This document shows, in pieces, positions 56,051 through 64,000 of a stretch of DNA of 64,000 nt. Positions within the stretch are counted from its first letter, which is position 1. Each line of letters starts with the position of its first letter. The notes under the pieces are model-generated. The model saw only the letters and a list, made by a program, of their open reading frames with translations, was not told where the DNA came from and did not search any database. The position numbers and the translations under genes were made by a program. Source of the stretch: Salibacterium salarium (GTDB lineage: Bacteria > Bacillota > Bacilli > Bacillales > Marinococcaceae); contig NZ_JAUSUM010000003.1 in assembly GCF_030813635.1 (NCBI RefSeq), positions 124,001 to 188,000 of the forward strand. The letters run 5' to 3'.

Positions 56051-56089
56051 AAATGAGAAAAATTAATCCTAATTCTTTAATTTTTAAAC

Positions 56090-56126
56090 AAAAGGCAGAC
56101 TTCCTTCCATTGGTCTGCTTTTTTAT
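56090..56126 (+). terminator. Terminator of the DUF3231 gene
   Basis: GGCAGAC and GTCTGC pair around an 11-12 base loop, followed by TTTTTT. Confidence 0.85.
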
Positions 56127-56676
56127 GTAAAAGCAGGGAATAACCCTGTTTAAAAGGAAAATTTCGTCGGTACTATTAGTTCTTTCTTCTTCATTTCAGT
56201 TTTTGTTTGATCAAGTAGTTCTACGCTTGTAATTTCCCTACAATCTGATTCTATTTGTAGTTCTGTCACTACCATATTATTTTCCCTATCGTTAAAACTT
56301 GTATGTGTAACTATAACTTCCCTTAATAGAACATTCTATAAGTAATTCAATAATTATCGAAAAAAGTAATTTAGTTAAAATACTAAAAAGCCAGAGAATG
56401 CCAACCCCTGACTTTCTACTTATTCCGTTTCTGTTATCCAGATGACCCCCCTCGAGAATGGGGCCTCAACTTCAGGATCAGAAAATAAAGAAATGCATCA
56501 TGTCGGACACGCGACGACGAAAATTAAACAGAAAACTCTTCAATAATCTAAAATGAAGAGTTTTCTTATACGTATTTAAATAATAAGACTACTTCCCGTT
56601 TTAACCGATATTTGAGAAAAACCTTTTTTATCTTAGGATGGTTTTGTCCCAAACTCTTTTCCTAAAATTCATTTTA
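56127..56676. other. 550-bp intergenic stretch with coding debris and a hairpin
   Basis: No intact gene is recognised. A 41-codon minus-strand frame (56150-56275) with a weak site looks like the end of a lost gene. A perfect 12-bp stem GAAAACTCTTCA/TGAAGAGTTTTC sits at 56532-56566. TTTTGTCCCAAACTCTTTT at 56641-56659 resembles one end of the element at 47174-47570. Confidence 0.45.
56532..56566. terminator. Orphan terminator-like hairpin
   Basis: Perfect 12-base arms, GAAAACTCTTCA and TGAAGAGTTTTC, around an 11-base loop. No gene obviously ends here. Confidence 0.45.
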
Positions 56677-57084
56677 CTATTGTTGTTCGTTATCGTATGT
56701 TCTGGACATGGATTGTTCCTGCTGAAATTTTTGTTGAGCCTGTTTCACGTCTTGTTGCTCTTGCCTTACACGTTCTTGTGCCTGTTGTAGCTGTTGGCTT
56801 TCTGTTTGCAGCTGTTGCTGCGCATCGAATAATTGTTGATTTTCTGATTGTAACTGCTGAAAAGCCGTTCGAACATCTTGCTGTGCTTGTTGCAATTGTT
56901 GTTGTTCCTCAGGATTAGAAGCTTGTATATTTTGCAGGTTTTGTTGAACTTGCTCCACTACTTGTTGCGCTTGTTGTATTCCTTGTTGAGATTCACTGGA
57001 TTGCGCTTGTTCTACAGCCTGTTTTGCTTGATGAACAGACTGCATTACTTCCGGTAATTGATATTGTTGATTTCGCTCCGGCAT
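56677..57084 (-). CDS. Glutamine-rich coiled-coil protein, unknown
   Basis: 135 residues, about 40 of them Gln, starting MPERNQQYQLPEVMQSVHQA. It is a nearly unbroken amphipathic helix with recurring Q-Q-L-Q-Q-A-Q patterns, no signal peptide and no cysteine. I do not recognise a family. Such Q-rich helical proteins occur in Bacillus spore coats and inclusions, but this is only analogy. The ATG at 57084 is chosen because GGGGG is 7 bp upstream; the 48 preceding codons look non-coding. Stands alone. Confidence 0.6.
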   Translation of the reverse strand: MPERNQQYQLPEVMQSVHQAKQAVEQAQSSESQQGIQQAQQVVEQVQQNLQNIQASNPEEQQQLQQAQQDVRTAFQQLQSENQQLFDAQQQLQTESQQLQQAQERVRQEQQDVKQAQQKFQQEQSMSRTYDNEQQ

Positions 57085-57382
57085 AACGAAAGCCCCCATT
57101 GTGATTAGTTTTTTACCTCTACCGTTATCATGCACACCATCGCATTTATTATCCCAAATCTCCATTGAATACACCCCACTGAATAACATTACAATTAAAT
57201 TTTGCGACTTTTTATGTACGTCTTCCATTTTTAAAATCAGTCATATATAATTATTTTTCGCCAAATACATTTATATATAACAATTAAAACTATATACATT
57301 TATTCAAATGCTGAATACTAAATTTATCTAACCGTATATATTTATATCTTCTAAAAACTTAGAAAAAAAGGGGGCACATCTT

Positions 57383-58030
57383 ATGTCCTTGACAAATTTT
57401 TATAAAAGTTTCTTTTACCTTTTAGGTATGGTTATCAATTTCTTAGGGGTATCTCTACTAGTTAATTCCGGCATGGGGGCTGGGTTCTGGGCAGCTTTTT
57501 TCACCGGCTTATCTAATCAAATCGGTCTAACCGTCGGAATCTGGTACGGTTTTTTTCAATTAGTGTTTATTTTCGTAAATGGGTATCTTCTCGGCAGACG
57601 TCCAGAACATTGGGCAGTCATCCCTCTCGTATTGGAAGCAATTATTCTTGATTTTTGGCTGGAGGTTGTATTTAAAAATTTACATTTAGTTGCCGCTCCA
57701 TTATTTGTTCAAATTGCCGTTTTTTCAACAGGCATACTATGCGTGAGTTTAGGTGTTGCTATTTATATCATGCCTGGGTTTCCAACAGCACCGGTTGATC
57801 AGTTATTCCTTTCTTTCAGCGAACGCTTTAATTGGAATATCCGCACGTCTCAAACTCTTATAGCTGTCGTAGTAGCTGGAACTGCATTACTAGTCGGCGG
57901 ACCTGTAGGAATTGGAACCATTATTGTTGCCTTGTTACTCGGAACCTTTATTCAATTTTGGCATGAAAAACTGACAGCCTTTTATCAACTTCATTTTAAT
58001 AACAAAGATATAGTGTACTCTTCCCAATAA
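57383..58030 (+). CDS. YczE/YitT-type integral membrane protein
   Basis: 215 residues, five to six helices. YLLGMVINFLGVSLLVNSGM then GAGFWAAFFTGLSNQIGLTV is the YczE-like start with the small-residue GMGA motif; IYIMPGFPTAPVDQLFLSFS is a second family mark. Bacillus YczE influences secondary-metabolite production in one strain, but its biochemical role is unknown. GGGGG lies 9 bp before the ATG. Monocistronic with its own terminator. Confidence 0.8.
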   Translation: MSLTNFYKSFFYLLGMVINFLGVSLLVNSGMGAGFWAAFFTGLSNQIGLTVGIWYGFFQLVFIFVNGYLLGRRPEHWAVIPLVLEAIILDFWLEVVFKNLHLVAAPLFVQIAVFSTGILCVSLGVAIYIMPGFPTAPVDQLFLSFSERFNWNIRTSQTLIAVVVAGTALLVGGPVGIGTIIVALLLGTFIQFWHEKLTAFYQLHFNNKDIVYSSQ

Positions 58031-58061
58031 AGATGAGGGCTTCTCGCCCCTCATCTTTTTA
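58031..58061 (+). terminator. Terminator of the yczE-like gene
   Basis: AGATGAGGG pairs with CCCTCATCT around CTTCTCGC and is followed by TTTTT. Confidence 0.9.
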
Positions 58062-58167
58062 AGATAGGAAAGTGCGCTGACCATATTAGAATCATAAAAA
58101 TCGATGTTGTTGCTTCCTCCAAGTGATTCGGGACGGAAAGCGGCGTATCTCTGCTAAAAAAAGACTA

Positions 58168-58212
58168 AAAAGGGACGGTTCTTGGGAAAATCACCTAAAA
58201 TCCGTCCCTTTT
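58168..58212. repeat. REP-like hairpin with GGGACGG arms
   Basis: AAAAGGGACGG and CCGTCCCTTTT are perfect 11-base arms around 23 bases. GGGACGGTTCT-type palindromes recur between Bacillaceae genes, as I recall. No gene ends immediately before it, so it is more likely a repeat than a terminator. Confidence 0.55.
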
Positions 58213-58283
58213 AATAATATTTTTGTACTTGTAAAACCTATTTAAGAGAATGATCAATTCCCTTATAGTGTAGGAGTTTTGTT

Positions 58284-58979
58284 ATGCCAATTGTAGAGTT
58301 AATTATAAGAATGATTCTGTCGTATTTTGTATTACTCACGGTAACCAGGATGATGGGACGAAAAGAACTTTCACAAATGACCTTTTTTAATTTTGTGTCT
58401 GCGATTGCGATTGGAAGCATTAGTGCAACACTTGTAACGGATACATCACTGAGTATTCGAAACGGAGTAATTGCTTTAGCAGGATGGTGTCTGTTCACAA
58501 TTATTTTAGGCATTATGGATATAAACTCGAGAAATGTCCGACTAGCGGTTGAAGGAGAACCAAGAATACTAATAAAAAACGGCCTCGTCATGGAAGATGA
58601 AATGCGTAAAGTTCGCTTAGACATGGATGCACTAAACGCCTTGCTTAGACAAAAAGAAGTATTTTCTATCACAGATGTAAACTATGCTATATTTGAAACA
58701 GATGGGAATCTTTCTGTCATGAAAAAAGAGTTCAAATCACCTGTTACCAAAACAGATATGAATATCCCGCCTAAAACACCTATGTATCCCATTGAAACAA
58801 CCATCATCAGCGATGGAAAAATAGTTACTTCAAACCTTGAAGAATTAAATCTAGACCAATCATGGGTCGAACAGCAATTGCAATCTGCTGGCATTCCATC
58901 GACATCCGATGTGTTTTATGCCGAGTTACAAAAAGATGGGTCCCTTTATATTGATAAGAAAAGCGATATTCCCCTTTAA
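58284..58979 (+). CDS. DUF421 (YetF-like) membrane protein
   Basis: 231 residues. Three N-terminal helices (to about residue 80) with TRMMGRKELSQMTFFNFVSA, the conserved DUF421 motif, precede two small soluble domains. VRLAVEGEPRILIKNGLVME and AIFETDGNLSVMKK are typical. YetF proteins in B. subtilis belong to spore germination/membrane families whose role is unclear. AGGAG lies 8 bp before the ATG. Convergent with the rhamnose operon. Confidence 0.88.
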   Translation: MPIVELIIRMILSYFVLLTVTRMMGRKELSQMTFFNFVSAIAIGSISATLVTDTSLSIRNGVIALAGWCLFTIILGIMDINSRNVRLAVEGEPRILIKNGLVMEDEMRKVRLDMDALNALLRQKEVFSITDVNYAIFETDGNLSVMKKEFKSPVTKTDMNIPPKTPMYPIETTIISDGKIVTSNLEELNLDQSWVEQQLQSAGIPSTSDVFYAELQKDGSLYIDKKSDIPL

Positions 58980-58984
58980 ATGAA

Positions 58985-59013
58985 AAACGGTGTCCTTTAT
59001 CGACACCGTCTCT
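58985..59013. terminator. Terminator between the yetF-like gene and the rhamnose operon
   Basis: ACGGTGTC pairs with GACACCGT around CTTTATC. The T-rich flank on the plus strand is CTCTCTTT. Confidence 0.75.
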
Positions 59014-59015
59014 CT

Positions 59016-59780
59016 TTATCGTTCGTTCAACGTGTGTATTTCTAGTTCTTTTTCCTGCAAATAGACCCGGTAATCTTCTGTCAGTTCATCTGTAATAAGC
59101 GTATCTATTTTATCCCAATCTGCAACTCGGGTAAAAGATTGAACATCATACTTTGTATGATCTGCTAATAAAAAAACTTTATCTCCTACCTCAATCATTT
59201 TTTGTTTTAAATGAGCCTGAAGTTCATTCGAATCACTTAGTCCTTTCCCCAAATGAACACCTTGACAGGAGAAAAACACCTTGTCTACATGGTATATATC
59301 CATCCCGTATTCAGCAAGAGGACCGACAAATGACAGGGATCTAGAAGACAAGATACCACCCGTGGAAATGACTTGTATATTGTATTTATCACTTAGTTCT
59401 GCCGAAACCTTAATCGAATTCGTTAACACGATTAATGGAATATCAGGAAGACCTTTAGCCATATACCATGCTGTAGAACTGGCATCCAATATAATTCGGT
59501 CATTTTCCTCCACAAACTCCAGCGCTTTATTTGCTATTTTGTTCTTTTCTTCTACATTCGTTATTTCACGTTCAAAATAGGGCGTCTCTGTTTTTTCCTG
59601 CTTAACAGAAACCGCACCACCATGACTACGTTTAATTCTCTTTTGTTTTTCAAGGTGATCTAAGTCCCTACGAATCGTTTCTTCTGTTACACCAAATTGT
59701 TCACTCAATTCAGTTACCCGAGCACTTCCTTGTTCATCCACCAATTGAAGAATTCGTTCATATCTTTCTGCCACTAACAC
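59016..59780 (-). CDS. DeoR-family regulator of the rhamnose operon
   Basis: 254 residues. N-terminal helix-turn-helix RVTELSEQFGVTEETIRRDL (about residues 21-40), then a DeoR sensor domain with ILDASSTAWYMAKGL (phosphosugar loop) and FFSCQGVHLGKGL. It is the last gene of the operon, 19 bp past rhaB, and should respond to a rhamnose phosphate. The GTG at 59780 gives the MLVAERYERI start common to such proteins; a GTG at 59819 with GGAG upstream, overlapping rhaB, is an alternative. Confidence 0.85.
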   Translation of the reverse strand: MLVAERYERILQLVDEQGSARVTELSEQFGVTEETIRRDLDHLEKQKRIKRSHGGAVSVKQEKTETPYFEREITNVEEKNKIANKALEFVEENDRIILDASSTAWYMAKGLPDIPLIVLTNSIKVSAELSDKYNIQVISTGGILSSRSLSFVGPLAEYGMDIYHVDKVFFSCQGVHLGKGLSDSNELQAHLKQKMIEVGDKVFLLADHTKYDVQSFTRVADWDKIDTLITDELTEDYRVYLQEKELEIHTLNER

Positions 59781-59799
59781 TCTTTTCCCTACTTTCCGC

Positions 59800-61290
59800 T
59801 TATACGGTGAGGTCTTCACCGTTATTTACTCCTATCGTACCACAAAAGGTTTCATATGCTCGATGCCATATCTTTTCTTCTTCCGGAAAATAATATTGCA
59901 TCTCTGTTGTTTTAAGTGTGATAAGTCTTGCCTGTGCCAGGTTTTCTACTTTACCAATGGCCATCAGTTGAACCATAATATTGCCGATGGCACTGCCTTC
60001 AATTGGACCAGCCCAAACTGGTTTTCCAAGAGCATTCGAAGTATACTGACATAATAATTCGTTTTTTATTCCTCCGCCAACCATATGCAGGCCATAAAAA
60101 GGAGTTCCAGCCAAACTTTGTGTTCTTTCAAACACATAACGGTATTTAAAGGCAAGGCTTTCAAGCACACACTTAATTATTTCACCTCTTGTTTCTGGTA
60201 CTACTTGATTTGTATCTTTACAATACTGTTGAATTTGTTGTGGCATATTAGTTGGATGAAGAAATTGGAAGTCGTCAGGGTCGATAAAACATTGGAAGGA
60301 TTCAACGTCCTCTGCTTCTTTCAAAAGCTGATTGTAATCTACAGGCTCTTCATATTCCCAAATACGCTTACACTCTTCCAAAATCCATAAACCCATAATG
60401 TTTTTCAACAGACGGAAAGTATCATGTACTCCGCCTTCATTCGTAAAATTCCAGTTAAACGATTTTTCATTTATAATCGGATTTTTAACCTCTGTTCCCA
60501 TTAAAGACCATGTACCACAGCTGATATAGGCAAAATCCTGGTCCATTGCAGGTATTCCTGCAACCGCAGAAGCTGTATCATGTTCTCCTGCTGCGATGAC
60601 CGGAATCGGTTCAACGTCTAACTCTTCACAAACCGATGCACTCAATTCACCTATTACTGTTCCCGGCATAGCTATCTCTTGAAACAAATCTTTATCAATA
60701 CCTGCTGCATTCACAAGTTCTTCGTCCCAATCCATGGTTACTGGATTAAATAATTGCGTTGTCGTAGCATTGGTGAATTCCGTTTTTTTCACTCCGGTCA
60801 AAAAATAACGCAACAAATCCGGCATTAACAATAGATCTTCTGCTTCGTTGAACAACGGCGACTTGGTTTGATACATCGCATACAACTGATAAATCGTATT
60901 AAAAGGCAAAAATTGAATACCGGTTTTATCGAAAATTTTTCGTTTACTTAAAACATGTTGATGAAAATCTTCCATGACACCATCTGTATGCGAATCTCGA
61001 TAATGATAGGGACTGCGAAGCAGTTCACCATCACTTCCGAGTAATCCAAAATCTACCGCCCACGTATCAATCGCCATCGCCTCTAGTGTTTCTCCCGTTT
61101 TTTTAGCCTCTAGAATTCCTTGTTTTACTTCATAATATAACCGATGCACGTCCCATTGTAACCGTTTACTAATTTGAACAGGAGTATTGTCAAACCGGTG
61201 TACTTCCTTCATTACCAATCGATTATCTTTTATATCAGCAAGAAGCGCTCGTCCGCTTCCTGCTCCGATATCAAAAGCTAATACACTCAC
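59800..61290 (-). CDS. rhaB: Rhamnulokinase
   Basis: 496 residues, FGGY kinase. Start VLAFDIGAGSGRALLADI carries the phosphate loop; AIDTWAVDFGLLGSDGELL and HMVGGGIKNELLCQYTSNAL are rhamnulokinase-type. It phosphorylates L-rhamnulose to rhamnulose-1-phosphate. A GTG start overlaps the rhaI stop by 4 bp (GTGA), so translation is coupled to the isomerase. Confidence 0.94.
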   Translation of the reverse strand: MSVLAFDIGAGSGRALLADIKDNRLVMKEVHRFDNTPVQISKRLQWDVHRLYYEVKQGILEAKKTGETLEAMAIDTWAVDFGLLGSDGELLRSPYHYRDSHTDGVMEDFHQHVLSKRKIFDKTGIQFLPFNTIYQLYAMYQTKSPLFNEAEDLLLMPDLLRYFLTGVKKTEFTNATTTQLFNPVTMDWDEELVNAAGIDKDLFQEIAMPGTVIGELSASVCEELDVEPIPVIAAGEHDTASAVAGIPAMDQDFAYISCGTWSLMGTEVKNPIINEKSFNWNFTNEGGVHDTFRLLKNIMGLWILEECKRIWEYEEPVDYNQLLKEAEDVESFQCFIDPDDFQFLHPTNMPQQIQQYCKDTNQVVPETRGEIIKCVLESLAFKYRYVFERTQSLAGTPFYGLHMVGGGIKNELLCQYTSNALGKPVWAGPIEGSAIGNIMVQLMAIGKVENLAQARLITLKTTEMQYYFPEEEKIWHRAYETFCGTIGVNNGEDLTV

Positions 61291-62510
61291 CAGCTGGCAC
61301 CGCCTTTACCGCGTGTTAGTATTTTTTCTGCATAACCGCTTTCCTGATAAGCTTTCATTGGGTCAACCGCTGCACCCATCTCTTCACGCACCGCTTGAAG
61401 AAGAGGGGTTACATCACATTCATAAGCTTCGCGCACTGCTTGTTCTGCCCGTAACACGTCTTGCTTTTCTTGTGCTTCTTTTAATTCTTCTAAGTTGACC
61501 AAGCATGCTTTGGCATACAAATTTTGTACATTTAAAATAGAACGAATCATAGCCGGAATTTTCGGTTCAACATTGTGACACTGGTCAAGCATGTAAGCAA
61601 TATTACCAGCTGTAGATACGACTCCCTCATCACTATCTTCTTCTGCAGCCACAATTTGTTGAAGAATTAAATAAATTTCATGCGGATTATGTGCGGCTAC
61701 AATTAAATCATCATCGGCGTATTTTCTACTATTAAAATGAAAACCGCCAAGACGTTTTTCATCTAACAAATAAGCAACAATATGTTCAATATTTGTAGCT
61801 TGTGGATGATGACCGGTATCTACAAGGACTTCCGCATTTGGGCCAAGTTTATTGGCCATATTGAAAGCCATTCCCCAATCTGCGAGGTCTGTATGGTAAA
61901 AAGCCGGCTCAAAAAATTTATATTCAATCAACATCCGCATATCTGAGTGCATTTTGTCGTACATTGTTTGCAAACATTCCTGCATCCATTTTTTTCTCTG
62001 CCTGAAATCAGCTTGACCTGGATAATTGGTTCCATCTGCAAACCACAGGCTTACTATTTTAGAATCGACTTCTTTAGCAATATCCACGCATTCCAACAGA
62101 TGGTCCGTTGCTTTTTGACGAATGGACGCATCCACATTTGTTACACTTCCGAACTTGTAATCATTGTCTTGAAACAAATTCGGGTTTACCGCTCCTATTG
62201 ATAAATCAAGGCTTTCCGCATGAGATTTTAACGCTTTGTAATCGTCTACTTTATCCCATGGAATATGAATGGCTACCGAAGGACTCGTTCCTGTAAATTT
62301 ATGAACTTGGGCAGCATCTTCAAATTTTTCAAACGGATCTCTTGGCACTCCTTCTTGTTCAAAAACTTTAAAACGTGTACCCGAATCTCCAAATCCCCAC
62401 GAAGGCGTTTCCACTTTTAACTGTTTTATTTTGGATTTAACTTTTTCTATATCAATGCCCCGATCCTTTTGTTGTTCTTCAAATAGTGCATAATGTTTAT
62501 CAGTCATCAT
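61287..62510 (-). CDS. rhaI: L-rhamnose isomerase (RhaI type)
   Basis: 407 residues. A TIM-barrel isomerase of the RhaI class (Pseudomonas stutzeri type) rather than E. coli RhaA. VSLWFADGTNYPGQADFRQR and EVLVDTGHHPQATNIEHIVA contain metal-binding residues (Glu, Asp, His), and IEYKFFEPAFYHTD lies between. It converts L-rhamnose to L-rhamnulose. The RBS AAAGG is moderate. Lies 24 bp beyond the ASRT-family gene and overlaps rhaB. Confidence 0.93.
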   Translation of the reverse strand: MMTDKHYALFEEQQKDRGIDIEKVKSKIKQLKVETPSWGFGDSGTRFKVFEQEGVPRDPFEKFEDAAQVHKFTGTSPSVAIHIPWDKVDDYKALKSHAESLDLSIGAVNPNLFQDNDYKFGSVTNVDASIRQKATDHLLECVDIAKEVDSKIVSLWFADGTNYPGQADFRQRKKWMQECLQTMYDKMHSDMRMLIEYKFFEPAFYHTDLADWGMAFNMANKLGPNAEVLVDTGHHPQATNIEHIVAYLLDEKRLGGFHFNSRKYADDDLIVAAHNPHEIYLILQQIVAAEEDSDEGVVSTAGNIAYMLDQCHNVEPKIPAMIRSILNVQNLYAKACLVNLEELKEAQEKQDVLRAEQAVREAYECDVTPLLQAVREEMGAAVDPMKAYQESGYAEKILTRGKGGASW

Positions 62511-62534
62511 CTCACAGCCTTTCTATTATCGATT

Positions 62535-62906
62535 CTAAATGGGATAAGCTATGGTACTCATCAGTGCCAGCTCTGGTTGTGTCGAATCAAGCCTGCTATA
62601 TTGCACGACAACAGGTTCATTGCTTTGAACTTCTATAGCATAAGGAACATTTTCAGGTATTTTTTCTCCGTCTTTTTCTAGCAAACTAGTACGTATATGC
62701 TTTGTTCTTTTGCCCTCAACACCTACTTCTATATTTTCAATTGGAGGTCTGTCTTCAAAAAATATATTAATGTTCAGATATGCCTCTTCCGCATTACAAT
62801 TCAACACACAAATCGATTCATGACTTTCTTGAACACCTGTACTATTTGGGGGGATAAACCCATCAGGAATGACCCAATGAGTTTCCCCTGTTTTATTTAC
62901 GGACAT
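62535..62906 (-). CDS. ASRT-family (sensory rhodopsin transducer-like) protein
   Basis: 123 residues, starting MSVNKTGETHWVIPDGFIPP. The W-x-x-P-D-G-F/Y-I-P motif, HESICVLNCNAEEAYLNINI and FFEDRPPIENIEV are the marks of the Anabaena sensory rhodopsin transducer superfamily. That fold is a small beta-sandwich predicted to bind small molecules, including sugars. No rhodopsin or chemoreceptor is nearby; it is embedded between rhaD and rhaI. It may be a rhamnose-pathway mutarotase-like or sensory accessory protein; this is inference. The ATG at 62906 follows AGGAGGTG; the GTG at 62915 is part of that site. Confidence 0.87.
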   Translation of the reverse strand: MSVNKTGETHWVIPDGFIPPNSTGVQESHESICVLNCNAEEAYLNINIFFEDRPPIENIEVGVEGKRTKHIRTSLLEKDGEKIPENVPYAIEVQSNEPVVVQYSRLDSTQPELALMSTIAYPI

Positions 62907-62921
62907 ATTTTTCACCTCCTA

Positions 62922-64000
62922 TTATCTTGCAAAAGCAGCTGGAACACCGCCATCTACTGTAATCATGGCTCCTGTCGTTTTCAAAGATTTAGAAGAGGCA
63001 AAAAACGCAATAGCTTCGGCAATATCTTTTGGATAAATATTTACTTTTAACGTGGTTCGTTTACGATAGTGTTCTTCCAACTCATCTGGATCAATACCGT
63101 AAGCCGCTGCCCGTTCATTTCTCCAAGCTGAGGTCCAAATATTTGATCCTTGCAGGACAGCATCCGGCAATATGGAATTCACTCGAATACCGTGCTCCCC
63201 ACCTTCTGCTGCAATGCAACGGGCAAGATGAGCTTCCATTGCTTTTACTGAGCTGTATGCGGACGCATTTTTCCCGGCGTATACCGAGTTTTTCGAACCA
63301 ATAAATACCATACTGCCACCAACGCCTTGTTCTTTCATTTTTTTAAAGGCTTCACGTGCTACCAAGAAGTAGCCTGTACCAAGAACATTCATGTTTAAAT
63401 TCCATTCATCAAGCGTTGTTTCTTCAATCGGACTTGACGTTGCAAGTCCTGCATTATTCACAACAATATCTACTCCACCATACTGCAGAATCGTCTTTTC
63501 ATATGCCTCTTGGACAAGCTCTTCCTTCGTGACATCCACTTTGACTGCCAGTGCCCTGCCTTCACCATATGTTTGATTGAATTCCTCGGCTTTTTCTAGT
63601 GCGCCTTCTTCGTTTAAATCAGCAAGAACAACGTGTGCCCCGTCGTCGAGCAGTTCTTTTGCAGCGGCACTCCCAATACCACCAGCGCCGCCGGTGATGA
63701 ACGCTACATCACGAGAGAATTCTGCTTCCGGTGGAGCAAGTGATAATTTATACAACTCCAAAGGCCAGTATTCTATATTATACGATTCATTTTCATTCAA
63801 AGATACAAAGTTTCCAAGAGCCGTACTTCCCTTCATAACCTCAATCGCACGATGATATAAATCACCACTAACGTTCGCCATTTTAAGGTTCTTTCCGGAG
63901 TTAACCATCCCAATACCAGGGATTAAAATAACCCGAGGTGCTGTTTCAGACATTTCATCGCCTTCATTTTTGTTTCTTTCAAAATAGTTCTTGTATTCTT
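62922..64000 (-). CDS. rhaD: Bifunctional rhamnulose-1-phosphate aldolase / lactaldehyde (SDR) dehydrogenase, N-terminus missing
   Basis: The frame is open through the right edge (codons EYKNYFERNKNEGDE precede the internal Met at 63953), so only about 359 C-terminal residues are seen. Full family members (RhaEW in B. subtilis) are about 690 residues: a class II aldolase followed by an SDR. The visible part is the linker APRVILIPGIGM and the whole SDR domain with TGGAGGIGSAAAKEL, NNAGLATS and the S, YSSVK active site. It should split rhamnulose-1-phosphate and oxidise L-lactaldehyde to lactate. First gene seen of the rha operon. Confidence 0.92.
   Translation of the reverse strand, partial: EYKNYFERNKNEGDEMSETAPRVILIPGIGMVNSGKNLKMANVSGDLYHRAIEVMKGSTALGNFVSLNENESYNIEYWPLELYKLSLAPPEAEFSRDVAFITGGAGGIGSAAAKELLDDGAHVVLADLNEEGALEKAEEFNQTYGEGRALAVKVDVTKEELVQEAYEKTILQYGGVDIVVNNAGLATSSPIEETTLDEWNLNMNVLGTGYFLVAREAFKKMKEQGVGGSMVFIGSKNSVYAGKNASAYSSVKAMEAHLARCIAAEGGEHGIRVNSILPDAVLQGSNIWTSAWRNERAAAYGIDPDELEEHYRKRTTLKVNIYPKDIAEAIAFFASSKSLKTTGAMITVDGGVPAAFAR

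Noticed and set aside
56150-56275. 41-codon minus-strand frame as a real gene
   Set aside because: Weak AGGG site and continuation of open frame upstream of the Met suggest the end of a lost gene rather than a complete one.

Overview
The window comes from the chromosome of a low-GC, Gram-positive, endospore-forming member of the Bacillaceae, probably a salt- or alkali-tolerant one. The spore link rests on a Tlp-type small acid-soluble protein (13078-13308) and CotW/CotX-like coat proteins (23983-24792). The Gram-positive link rests on strong AGGAGG-type ribosome sites, TTG/GTG starts, rho-independent hairpins, and two secreted enzymes that are very rich in Asp/Glu and anchored by SLH domains. 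The acidic surface proteins suggest a halophile; that is inference. Genus and species cannot be fixed from the sequence alone.

Layout. 1-13 kb: the 3' part of an SLH-anchored 5'-nucleotidase, HtpX, a compact 651-residue aconitase followed by a tiny zinc-knuckle gene, a flavin reductase, an SDR, and a non-homologous end-joining block (Ku opposite LigD plus a uracil-DNA glycosylase). Flotillin and a Cof-type phosphatase follow. 13-20 kb: Tlp, an alanine/glycine symporter, a structured interspersed repeat, an SLH/SH3 amidase, an ArAE-type protein, and a YtrA-like GntR/ABC operon behind a perfect 21-bp inverted repeat. 21.1-22.2 kb: an ErmC-like 23S rRNA methylase with a complete inducible leader (promoter, two leader peptides, four-segment attenuator, terminator). 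22.2-25 kb: a CHRD protein, a truncated RDD gene, TauE/SafE and spore coat genes.

25-47 kb is a sugar-acid and pentose island. It holds a DgoD-type dehydratase with its IclR regulator and two FluC/CrcB subunits, a GH4 glycosidase, and a large L-arabinose regulon. That regulon comprises araB and araD (divergent), a ChvE/GguAB-type monosaccharide ABC importer, araA, GH51 abfA, a YesL-like protein, the araNPQ oligosaccharide importer, divergent araR and a separate araLM pair. Several near-identical AraR-box-like sites sit in the araB/araD, araN/araR and araL promoter regions, so one repressor plausibly controls import of monomers and oligomers, release of arabinose inside the cell, and conversion to D-xylulose-5-phosphate.

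47-59 kb is mixed: a GC-rich repeat element bounded by imperfect terminal inverted repeats, an SDR, a soluble chemotaxis transducer, a MarR/ABC drug-export type locus, a membrane phospholipase-D-like protein, and a decayed integrase C-terminus 30 bp from the 3' end of tRNA-Arg(CCT). A DUF3231 protein, a glutamine-rich coiled-coil protein, and YczE-like and DUF421 (YetF-like) membrane proteins follow. 59-64 kb is an L-rhamnose operon (rhaD/rhaEW partial, an ASRT-family protein, rhaI, rhaB, a DeoR regulator) running off the right edge.

The most unusual points are the intact inducible Erm system in a chromosomal setting, a repeat module whose two copies show compensatory base changes, the ASRT-family gene inside a rhamnose operon with no rhodopsin in view, and the tRNA-linked integrase relic. 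Nothing in the window is clearly a wholly new defence or biosynthetic system.
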